From contig NZBC01000191.1 in NCBI GenBank assembly GCA_002687715.1, positions 1 to 39,291 on the forward strand: DNA of 39,291 nt. The letters are read 5' to 3'. Within the stretch, counting starts at the first letter, position 1. Each line of letters starts with the position of its first letter. Origin of the DNA: Planctomycetota bacterium (GTDB lineage: Bacteria > Planctomycetota > GCA-002687715). A program made the translations under genes and the position numbers. Under the pieces are notes generated by a model. That model made no database searches, had not been told where the DNA came from, and was given only the letters and a program-made list of their open reading frames with translations. Positions 1 through 7,183 of this stretch are shown in pieces.

Positions 1-215
1 GCGACTTCGCCGAGCAGGCGACGGCCGATCTCCTTGCCCTTCGCAGCGAGCCGGCCGCGCTGATCATCGTCGAGCCGAAGACGGCTGGAACCGATCTGCT
101 CCCTCAGGACCCGATTCTCTTCGCGCAAGTAGTCGAGGACCTTCTGCTGTTCGCGGTTCAACCATCCGGCGAGGCAGGAGAGTAGGAAGATCTGGGAGAA
201 GATCGGCGCTTTCAT
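1..215 (-). mobile_element. IS transposase (integrase-core family), N-terminal part, cut by window edge
   Basis: Reading leftward from an ATG at 215 the frame is open for 71 codons and leaves the window. The protein begins MKAPIFSQIF and continues with WLNREQQKVLDYLREENRVL, a short hydrophobic start and then a helical, coiled-coil-like stretch, followed by DDQRGRLAAKGKEIGRRLL. This is the characteristic N-terminus of a DDE transposase family with a C-terminal integrase core that is common in planctomycetes and acidobacteria. The catalytic domain would lie left of base 1, so it cannot be judged whether the element is intact. The recognition is from memory of the family, not from a search. It sits 106 bp downstream of the stop of the next gene on the same strand. 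Confidence 0.78.
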
Positions 216-270
216 GGCCGAGCAGCGTAGCCAGAAGCGCAGGCCCGCGAACGTCTTGCAGGTCGCACGA

Positions 271-283
271 GGTGTTGCACACC
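271..283. repeat. Short inverted repeat upstream of the transposase, possible IS end
   Basis: GGTGT-TGC-ACACC is a perfect 5-bp inverted repeat 56-68 bp upstream of the transposase ATG. It lies in the 106-bp gap between the transposase and the next gene and could mark or lie near the end of the insertion sequence. The matching end is outside the window, so this is only a suggestion. Confidence 0.2.
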
Positions 284-321
284 ACGAGCTCCGGGGTTCG
301 GGGGAGCCATGGAAGCCAACG

Positions 322-3105
322 CTAGCGCGGGAGCAGGGAGGAAAGCACGGGGGCGTCCACGGTGAAGCGAACCGTCTTCTGCCACACGCCCGCCTCCGTC
401 TCGGCCTGACCCAGGGTGTGGGTCTTACCCGTGGTGGTAGTCGCCCGGATTCTCACGACGACACCGCTCCCCCGCTGCACCCTGCGCGAGACCCGGGGTC
501 GGATCGTGACCTGCCAGGTCCCCGGCGGAACGGCCTTGAAGACAGCTTGCCTCCGGTCGCGGTCGAGGTTGACGGTCCGCATGCCGCTGCGGCTTCGCAC
601 GAAACGTCGAACGTTGAGCTCGCGACTCGGCGCACCTTCGGCTTTCGGCGCGATCCTGACCTGCCACGCCGAAATCGTGGGGTCTTCGGGAAGCGCACCG
701 CCGACGATGTCGAGCTGAACGACCAGCTCGCTGCCGGGGTCGAGGGTCACGTCGAGCGGGAAGACGCAGTCGTTCTCCTCGTACGGGAGGAAGTCCTTCA
801 CCGTGACCTTCACGTTCCGCCGCGCGCCACGCGGGAGTGTGAATCGCGCCACGCCGTCCTTGCCGGTGCGAGACGAGAGCCGCGGTCCCTGCGCGCCACC
901 GCCGGCCAGATCCCGAAGCCGAATCCGAGCGCCGTTCACGGGCGCTCCATCCGGCTGTCGCACGGTCACGACGGTGTCGAGGAGGTCGCCGCCCACGGTC
1001 ACGCCGTCGAGTCGCGGATCGCGGTTGACCTTGGCGCTCTCGACCAGGACGCCACGGACGACCAGCACCTCGTAGTTCGCCAGACGGACATGGACTGCGT
1101 AGCGTCCGGGCGCGAGCCCCTCGAAGCGAAACCTGCCCGATCCATCGGCGCTCGTGTTGAAGTTCATCTCGGGATAAGCCCAGCGCAGGTTCTGTTGGAC
1201 CGAGCCGCCTTCGGGTTCGAGGCGGATCTGCGGCCTCAGTCTCGGGATGGCGGAGAGAAGGACGCCCTCGAAGGCGCCGGTGGGCACGACTTGTAGCCTG
1301 ATGTCGTCAGCGCCGATCGCGAACGGGACCATCGTCGACCGTCCCGAGTCGCCGAGTCGCGCGTAGACGCGCCACCCCTCGATCTTGCCGGGGCCCCGGA
1401 TCGCGAACGCCCCGTCGTCGTTCGTTCGCACCTTGAGCTGCATGAGTTGGTAGGTGCCGGATCTCCTCAAGTCGGAGTGGTTGGCACCGGGCGCGGGCGC
1501 CAGACGCACCAGCGCGCCCGAGACGCCCGCTCCTTCCAGGTCGACGACGCGGCCGGCCACAATGAGCGGCAGCGGCGGGATCACCAGCGGGTCGAGCCGC
1601 CGCACCTCACCCGGCTCCAGGGCGGCGACCTGGGTCTTGAGGAGCGGCTGTTCCTTGTTGTTGCCGCCCCGGTAGAACATCCCACCGCTTGCGCGCTCAT
1701 GCTCGACCTTCAGGTCGACGGTCTGGCCGGGCTGCAGGTCGATGCGGACGATGCCGTTGCGATTGGGCGTTCGGACGACCCCGCCGAGGCCGCCGCCCAT
1801 CGCGAGGAACTCGCCGCTGGATTCGAAGACCTGCATCCGCGTGATTCCCCGCTCCGGCCTGCCCTGCTTTGGGTTCGTCACCGTGAGCCGGAACTTCCCT
1901 TCGGCGAAGGGAAGCCCGCCCTCGTGTACGAGCGGGATCTCGAGGGTCGGCGCGGGCGCACCCTGCTGCATGACGACCTCGGTCAGACTCTCGCCGTCCG
2001 GCAGGTCGACCGTCTCCTCGACGGCGCAGCGTCCCTCCTCCTCGAGCGTGAGCTTGATCTTCCGCCCCGGCTTGAAGCCCGCGAGCAGGGTCTCCGAGCC
2101 CTCGAACGAGCGCCGGTTGTGGCTGTTGACGCCGCCCGTGGCGGGCATGCTCCACAGTCCGGAGGTGATCACGACGTGTTCGCCGTACGAGCGTTGGTGC
2201 TGCGGCGCACCGCGCTCCGTCTGCCAGCGAACGCTGCGGCGCCCGCCGACGGGCTCACCATCGATGCCCTTGACCTTGAGCCGCACGATGACGCCGCGCT
2301 TCACCTCGACGTCGACCGTCGTCAGGTCTCCGTCGACCCAGGGGACCTTCTCGCTGCTGACCAATCCCGACGGGAGCCGCACCAATGCGCGGAACTCCCT
2401 CGCCGCGTATGCGTTCCCATGCAGGGACGTAATCTCGAACGCGGCGATGCCGTCGGGGCGCGTCGTCCAGTGGTAGCCCGGTCCCTGCCGGCCACTGCTG
2501 CTCGCCGTGACGGGCGCGCCCGCCACGGGCTGCCCGGCCTGGTCGACGACTCTGACCTCGACCTTGCGGATCGGCTTCATCGTGACGACGACCCGCTCGC
2601 CGGGAGCCACGCGATCGACGGCCAGGCTCGCGTGCCCGAGCCGGCCCTGCCCGCGGCCCACGACCTTGAGCCCTGCCGGCGGGAGCTGCCGGAGTACGAC
2701 CTCGCCTCGAGCGTCACTCGTGAGGGTCCGCCACGGCGGCTCCTGGGCGCGCATCTGTCCCCCGTACCGGGCGACCCGCTGGGTGGCGACCCTCAGCTCG
2801 ACCCGGACCTCGGTCTGGGGTACATGGGCCTCGTCCTCGAAGAGGATCGTCAACGCGTCGGGGGCGGCTTCACGCTCCTCACGGTCGCGGAAGCTCCGGG
2901 TGTCGATGGCCAGGTTCGCGTCGACGGCCGCGTCGGCGGCCGGTTCGGTTCCCTCCACGCCGGTGTTCTCGGCATCCGTCCGCCTCATCGCTGCGGAGAG
3001 ATCTTCTCCGAGACTCGCATCCTCCTCGGGGGCGGCGAGAAGCCACCAGCCGAGCGCAGCAACCAGAACGGCCAATCCAACGAGACCTGCAGTGCGTAGC
3101 GGCAT
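322..3105 (-). CDS. Membrane-anchored protein with carboxypeptidase-regulatory-like (Ig-fold) repeats
   Basis: A 927-residue protein. The ATG at 3105 is chosen because it places a signal-anchor helix at residues 5-24 (GLVGLAVLVAALGWWLLAA); an upstream in-frame ATG at 3216 would add 37 polar residues before the helix. A low-complexity acidic linker (about 25-90) follows. Several beta-sandwich repeats of the carboxypeptidase-regulatory-like type can be seen, each with the pattern V-x-D-xx-GxPVxGAxV followed by a T-x-xDGxaxF segment: near residues 181-240 (DQAGQPVAGAPV), 512-580 (DLEGAGVSGALV) and 710-770 (QPDGAPVNGARI). No catalytic motif was found. Such proteins act as extracytoplasmic scaffolds or carry cargo on the cell surface. 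The specific role is unknown. It is transcribed alone; the serpin remnant diverges from it. Confidence 0.8.
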   Translation of the reverse strand: MPLRTAGLVGLAVLVAALGWWLLAAPEEDASLGEDLSAAMRRTDAENTGVEGTEPAADAAVDANLAIDTRSFRDREEREAAPDALTILFEDEAHVPQTEVRVELRVATQRVARYGGQMRAQEPPWRTLTSDARGEVVLRQLPPAGLKVVGRGQGRLGHASLAVDRVAPGERVVVTMKPIRKVEVRVVDQAGQPVAGAPVTASSSGRQGPGYHWTTRPDGIAAFEITSLHGNAYAAREFRALVRLPSGLVSSEKVPWVDGDLTTVDVEVKRGVIVRLKVKGIDGEPVGGRRSVRWQTERGAPQHQRSYGEHVVITSGLWSMPATGGVNSHNRRSFEGSETLLAGFKPGRKIKLTLEEEGRCAVEETVDLPDGESLTEVVMQQGAPAPTLEIPLVHEGGLPFAEGKFRLTVTNPKQGRPERGITRMQVFESSGEFLAMGGGLGGVVRTPNRNGIVRIDLQPGQTVDLKVEHERASGGMFYRGGNNKEQPLLKTQVAALEPGEVRRLDPLVIPPLPLIVAGRVVDLEGAGVSGALVRLAPAPGANHSDLRRSGTYQLMQLKVRTNDDGAFAIRGPGKIEGWRVYARLGDSGRSTMVPFAIGADDIRLQVVPTGAFEGVLLSAIPRLRPQIRLEPEGGSVQQNLRWAYPEMNFNTSADGSGRFRFEGLAPGRYAVHVRLANYEVLVVRGVLVESAKVNRDPRLDGVTVGGDLLDTVVTVRQPDGAPVNGARIRLRDLAGGGAQGPRLSSRTGKDGVARFTLPRGARRNVKVTVKDFLPYEENDCVFPLDVTLDPGSELVVQLDIVGGALPEDPTISAWQVRIAPKAEGAPSRELNVRRFVRSRSGMRTVNLDRDRRQAVFKAVPPGTWQVTIRPRVSRRVQRGSGVVVRIRATTTTGKTHTLGQAETEAGVWQKTVRFTVDAPVLSSLLPR

Positions 3106-3309
3106 GCGGAGACCCTCTTGGCGAACCGAGACCAGGATACCCATGGAGACGCAGGAGGTGGGGTCCCGTTCCGTCGGATCGGAATCCTCGGAAAAGCCGC
3201 CTCCTCTTGTGGCCATGCTGGATCGGACCTCCGACGGTCAGGTGGAACGTGACCGCGCGTGATGCGTCGAAGAAGGTCGGGCACGAACCGGCCACAGTGG
3301 AGCAGATCG

Positions 3310-3661
3310 ATGAGAACCCTCGCCCTGGCGTCCTTGGTGCTCGCTCTGCTCTCTCCCCGGGATCCAGGCACCTGCAGTGATCCGTCTCTGATGGAGGTAC
3401 GGCTGGAGCAGGCATTGAACCGCTTCGCGTTCGAGGTGTATCGACCGGTGGCCTCGGGTGACGAGAACGCGGCGTCTCGCCCCTGAGCATCCACCTCGCG
3501 CTGTTGATGGCATTCGAGGGCGCGGAGGGGAAGACGGCTGGGGAGCTGGCGAAAGTGCTGTCCCTGCCGAAGGACAGAAGGGGGTAGCGGACGCCTGGCG
3601 GGCGGAGGTCCATGACGTGGACTTCGTCAAGGACGCCGAGGCCGCACGCCGCGCAATCAAC
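3310..3661 (+). pseudogene. Serpin (serine protease inhibitor) pseudogene
   Basis: Three reading frames must be joined to recover a serpin N-terminal half. Frame 1 starts at ATG 3310 with a signal-peptide-like MRTLALASLVLALLS and reaches LNRFAFEVYRPVASGDEN, matching helix A of serpins. After a one-base loss near 3475, frame 2 gives SPLSIHLALLMAFEGAEGKT and AGELAKVLSLP, the highly conserved serpin SPLSI block, and ends at TAG 3585. Frame 3 continues with DAWRAEVHDVDFVKDAEAA and RRAIN, a later conserved serpin segment, showing that an internal stretch has also been deleted. The homology stops at 3661 and the whole C-terminal half, including the reactive-centre loop, is missing. It therefore cannot encode an inhibitor. 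Confidence 0.85.
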
Positions 3662-3687
3662 TTGCGATGCCCCGCGAGGATCGGGGA

Positions 3688-5166
3688 TCAGGTCAGGCGG
3701 GCCACGAGGCCACGCGCCACCTGCGTCGCCAGGGCCATGATCGTGACCTGAGGCGGAACGCCGACGGACGTGGGGAAGAGCGATCCGTCCGCGACGAACA
3801 GTCCCCGCGCTCCGCGCACCTCGCCTTCGGGCGTGACCGGGGCGGCACCCGTGATGCCCATCGGTGCCGTGCCTTGCGGATGGACCGAGCTCAGGATCGT
3901 CTCGTACGGACGGAACACATACCGCGTGGGGTCGTCCAGTCCCTCCGGCCTCGTGACGACCGTGCGCTGCCGGAACGGCAGGAGCAGCTGCCGGGCGCCG
4001 GCCGCGAAGAAGAGCTTCCCGAGCATCCGAATGCCCTCGTGCAGCCCTTCCTGATCGAAGGCGTCCGGCCATGCGCGGACGGATGGACGGCCGTCCCGGC
4101 GAGCGCGCACCCGGCCTCGATTCTCGTCGTGCAGGAGCACGCCGGCGACGGCGAGTCGCGGGAGCCGTTGCATCGCGGCGGTGACCACGCGCCCGTGCCC
4201 CGGCACGAACGCGGCGACGGCTCCCGGTCCGGCCGGTGCGGGCATGAGCACGAAGCCTCCCCGTTCACCGTGGAGAAAGCGCGCCCCGGCCGTCACCAGA
4301 ACGGTCTGCGGGACCCCGCGCCAGGCGTGAACGGGCTCGTCGAACACGGCGGCGACCGGTGCGAAGGGGTGAAGGCGCAACGTCCTGCCGATCAGTCTTC
4401 GCGGGCCCAGACCCGAACGCAGGAGGAGCACGGGCGTTTGCAGGGCTGAAGCCGCGAGCACCACCGTCTCCGCCCGCACGCGCAGGTTCGGACCCGTCAC
4501 CTCGAATGCTCCCGCTCCCGCGCGGCGCACCCGTGCGATCCGGGCGCGCGTGACGATGCGCAACCCCGCCGTCGCCGCGCCTTCGAGGTGCGAGAACAGC
4601 ACGTTGCGCTTGGCGTTGGTGGCGCAGCCCACGATGCAGCCGCCGCAGCCGCAGCAGTCCCTGCGGTTGTGGTGGGGACGAACGGTCTCGAGACCGAGCG
4701 CCGCTGCTCCCTCGGCGAGGATGCGGTTGTTCCGGTTGACCTCGTCATCACGCGGGAGGACGGCTCCCATCCTGGCCATGACCTCCGCCGCGGCCGAGAG
4801 GAGTCCTCGCGCTCCGTCGAGGAGTGCGCCGCGCTTCTCCCAGTCCGCGCACACGGCCTCCGGGGGCGGAACGCAGAGTCCGGTGTTGTGAACCGTCGAG
4901 CCGCCGAGGCCACGCCCGGACAGGATGGCCATCGACTGATCCTGGGTGAGCTGCTGCCCGCCGTCGGCGTAGAGCCGCGACATCATCGAGTCCTCGCGAC
5001 CGTCGAAGGTCGCGGGATCGTGATGGGAGCCCCCCTCGAGCAGCACGGTGTCGATGCCCGCCTGCGCCAACTCGGCGGCCGCGACGGCGCCTCCGGCCCC
5101 GGCTCCCACGACGCAGACGCGCGCGACGAGCTCGCGGTGAACACCCCTCCTACCGCCCGGGTTCAT
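3688..5166 (-). CDS. GMC-family FAD-dependent oxidoreductase
   Basis: A 492-residue flavoenzyme of the glucose-methanol-choline oxidoreductase family, which oxidises alcohol groups of sugars or other alcohols with FAD. An FAD dinucleotide-binding motif is near residues 19-36 (VGAGAGGAVAAAELAQAG), followed by LLEGG. GRGLGGSTVHNTG matches the GMC signature. A cysteine cluster, CCGCGGCIVGCATNAKR (about 170-187), is typical of the bacterial GMC subgroup linked to a separate electron acceptor. The C-terminal HPQGTAPMG carries the family's active-site histidine. The start at 5166 is chosen because its ATG overlaps the stop of the upstream partner gene (ATGA) and lies just before the FAD motif. The substrate cannot be read from sequence. 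There is no clear Tat or Sec signal, so export, if any, might rely on the partner. Confidence 0.9.
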   Translation of the reverse strand: MNPGGRRGVHRELVARVCVVGAGAGGAVAAAELAQAGIDTVLLEGGSHHDPATFDGREDSMMSRLYADGGQQLTQDQSMAILSGRGLGGSTVHNTGLCVPPPEAVCADWEKRGALLDGARGLLSAAAEVMARMGAVLPRDDEVNRNNRILAEGAAALGLETVRPHHNRRDCCGCGGCIVGCATNAKRNVLFSHLEGAATAGLRIVTRARIARVRRAGAGAFEVTGPNLRVRAETVVLAASALQTPVLLLRSGLGPRRLIGRTLRLHPFAPVAAVFDEPVHAWRGVPQTVLVTAGARFLHGERGGFVLMPAPAGPGAVAAFVPGHGRVVTAAMQRLPRLAVAGVLLHDENRGRVRARRDGRPSVRAWPDAFDQEGLHEGIRMLGKLFFAAGARQLLLPFRQRTVVTRPEGLDDPTRYVFRPYETILSSVHPQGTAPMGITGAAPVTPEGEVRGARGLFVADGSLFPTSVGVPPQVTIMALATQVARGLVARLT

Positions 5167-5603
5167 GCCCCGGTCTCGCTCGGAAGCTGCGGCGGTGGCT
5201 GGACGGGGACGTCCGGACCCGGCTGCCAGGGGCCGTCGAAGCCCGTCACCTTCCACGTAGCCTCGCCGGTGAAGTAGGCGTACTGCGTCGTCATCTTCAG
5301 CACGAAGTGGAGGCGCCTCACGGACCGGAGACGCGAGTCAGCCAGACCGGCGAGCAAGCGGCGGGCACGACCGTCGTCGAGCGAACGGAAGCGCCTGCCG
5401 AAGCGCAGCACCGCGATCAGGTCGACGACGCGGCCGCCCAGATGGAGGAGGCGCACCTGGTCCTTGGGGAGGTGATCGACCATGCCCCTCAGCCGGGCCG
5501 GGCACCCGGCCGACTCGGGGTCGGGGCACGCACCCTCGCCCACGTCGATGAACGCAGACGTAGCTCGGAGGAGCAGATGTTCCAGCCAGGGCGCGAGAGG
5601 CAC
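5163..5603 (-). CDS. Small partner protein of the GMC oxidoreductase
   Basis: A 146-residue protein whose TGA overlaps the ATG of the GMC oxidoreductase by the ATGA arrangement, so the two are translationally coupled. The C-terminal half has FGRRFRSLDDGRARRLL, SRLRSVRRLHFVLK and ATWKVTGFDGPW, the pattern of small proteins regularly encoded beside GMC oxidoreductases (F-x-x-L-x-x-xR then Y-F-xx-xxW-xx-xGYDGP). It is comparable in role to subunit 3 of gluconate 2-dehydrogenase-type enzymes. It probably helps assembly, electron transfer or membrane attachment. The start is a GTG at 5603; a stop codon seven codons upstream in frame rules out a longer protein, and no strong ribosome binding site is visible. 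Functional assignment is by context and motif resemblance. Confidence 0.7.
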   Translation of the reverse strand: MPLAPWLEHLLLRATSAFIDVGEGACPDPESAGCPARLRGMVDHLPKDQVRLLHLGGRVVDLIAVLRFGRRFRSLDDGRARRLLAGLADSRLRSVRRLHFVLKMTTQYAYFTGEATWKVTGFDGPWQPGPDVPVQPPPQLPSETGA

Positions 5604-5701
5604 GCCCAGAGCATAGCCACTTCAAGCAGGTGGCTGTGGGTACCGAAAACCCCATCCGCACCCAGATCGTACAAACGGCGACGCGTCGGACGTCGGGAAC
5701 T

Positions 5702-6030
5702 TCAGGACCCGAATTGCGCGAAGACCCCATTCGTCATGTCGAACCCCAGCGCGCTGGTACTCCCGGTGAACACCGCCTGCAGCGTGAGCGGGAGCCCGAC
5801 GACGGCCGGGTCGTTGGGGACGGCCAGACCTACTGCGAGCTGCCCGTTGGTGGGGACGTTGCCGAGGGGGAACCAGATCCAGCTTGCGAAGTTCGCGGGG
5901 TCGAGGTGGGCGATGCAGGACGGGGCGACGACGAAGGGCGACGGCCAGCTCGCGTCGAAGGCAATCGTGGCGGGAAGACCGACCGGGCCGCGCCTAATCC
6001 TCAGGTTGCACGTCGTCCCGAGGACGGGCC
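5702..6030 (-). pseudogene. C-terminal module of a secreted protein, 5'-truncated
   Basis: The minus strand encodes about 108 residues that look like the C-terminal beta-rich module of planctomycete secreted proteins: an opening VLGTTCNLRIRRGP, a middle DASWPSPFVVAPSC, a LPLTLQAVF strand and an ending GFDMTNGVFAQFGS. A formal ATG exists at 6040, but there is no signal peptide and no N-terminal domain. At about 6030 the opposite strand begins to encode a different secreted protein fragment, so the rest of this gene has been lost by rearrangement. It could still be transcribed as a short ORF but is unlikely to be functional. Confidence 0.6.
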
Positions 6031-6746
6031 GGGTCGGCATCGCGGTGGACGGGTCCGGGAACGTCTACACCACGGGGCAATTCTCAGGCGCCGCGGACTT
6101 CGACCCTGGCGTGGGAGTGTTCAACCTGACCGCCTTTGGCTCTCGCGACATCGTCGTATCGAAGCTGGGCAGCGCCGGTAGCTTCGTGTGGGCGAGGCAG
6201 ATGGGGGGGATGGGGAGCACGAACTCGGGAATCGGCTCCGGCATCGCCGTGGACGGCTCCGGGGACATCCACACCACGGGGCATTTCTGGGGCACCGCGG
6301 ACTTCGACCCCGGCGTAGGTGTCTCCAACCTGACGTCTCTTGGCGTCGAGGACGTCTTCGTATCGAAGCTCGCGGACCCATCCACCATTTCGGTCTCCGC
6401 GACCCAATCCTCGCCGGGTGCGCCCTTCTTCCTCAACAACTTCAACCTCACGCCCGGCAACGAGTACTACAACATCTTCAGCCTCGATCCATGCTCCGGA
6501 GGTTCGGGCACGGGCCCGGTGGCGTCGTTCGGCGCGTGCGTCTTCACGCCGGCGAATCTGACGTTCGTAACCAACCAGTTGATCTCCCCCGTGGGCACGC
6601 AGCCGTTCCACATCATCGCGCCCTCGAGCTACTCGAACTGGGGGCCGTTCTCAGTCGGTCCGGTGACCGTGGATGCCATCTGCGTCGACGTGACTGGTGG
6701 CGTCATCGGGGCGACCTCCTCGGTGAGCAGGATCACGGTCCAGTGA
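6031..6746 (+). pseudogene. SBBP-repeat beta-propeller protein, C-terminal fragment
   Basis: From about 6031 the plus strand encodes two SBBP (seven-bladed beta-propeller) repeats, IAVDGSGNVYTTGQFSGAADF and IAVDGSGDIHTTGHFWGTAD, each followed by DPGVGVxNLT and a VSKL segment. A C-terminal beta-rich domain with paired cysteines follows and ends SSVSRITVQ at TGA 6744-6746. The frame stays open further left, but that part is only the antisense of the fragment at 5702-6030. There is no start codon, ribosome site or signal peptide before the first repeat, and a normal protein of this family carries many more repeats. It is therefore a 5'-truncated remnant. Confidence 0.7.
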
Positions 6747-6761
6747 TGCTCTGATCTTGCC

Positions 6762-6812
6762 CCGGTTTCCTGAACCGCAGGTCGGGGGTTCGAGCCCTTG
6801 CCGGGCCCCCCA
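6762..6812 (+). pseudogene. tRNA 3' half (anticodon arm to acceptor), possible tRNA-Arg(CCT) remnant
   Basis: The spacing of a tRNA 3' half is preserved: stem CCGGT (6762-6766), seven-base loop TTCCTGA with U33 and anticodon CCT, ACCGC, five-base variable loop AGGTC, T stem GGGGG, T loop TTCGAGC with canonical TTCGA, then CCTTG and a GC-rich acceptor strand with CCA at 6810-6812. The T stem is partly mismatched. No D arm or complementary 5' acceptor strand occurs before 6762, where the SBBP gene ends. Half-tRNAs of this kind are left at attachment sites of integrative elements or at rearrangement ends. Recognition is by eye only. Confidence 0.45.
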
Positions 6813-7183
6813 TGGGGACCGACCACCTCGATAGCGATCCCGTTCTCGATTTCGTTCGCCGCCGCGCTATCTGCTCAGATGATCGTCATTGATCCGACCT
6901 TCACGTCTGGTGTCGCGCTTTCGCAACCGGTGAGGTTGATCGTGCAGTAGCTTCGCGGTTCATGGGTCCCCCACCAGAGGACCCGTTCCCCAGGGCTCCA
7001 CTGCGGACGGCATCGCGTGGTCGGTGACATCAGTGGCTCTTTTTTCGTAACGGCTCCCCGCCTCCCCGCAAACAGGGGAGATCGTGCGGCGGTTCGGCCT
7101 GTCCGGTGCCCCCGCGGATCGCGGATCCCCCAGAAGAGGGGCCGGTCGGCCAGGAACCGGCGGCCCCGTGACGGAGCCTTCTC
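6813..7183. other. 371-bp gene-poor stretch with hairpins
   Basis: No convincing gene. The minus strand has a 51-codon ORF (7030-6875, starting MSPTTRCRPQWSPGERVLWW) whose PQWSPGERV resembles a WD40/TolB-like strand; it may be another gene scrap but is too short to assign. A CTCCCC/GGGGAG hairpin sits at 7062-7080. An imperfect GGGGCCGGT/ACCGG-CGG-CCCC hairpin at 7138-7167 lies just before the protease start, in what would be its mRNA leader. A run of six T at 7040-7045 is not preceded by an obvious stem. Confidence 0.4.

Noticed and set aside
1447..3099. Long plus-strand open frame of 550 codons
   Set aside because: Lies entirely antisense to the membrane-anchored repeat protein. The translation is low-complexity and rich in Arg, Asp, Gly and Leu with no motif, as expected from GC-rich codon bias.
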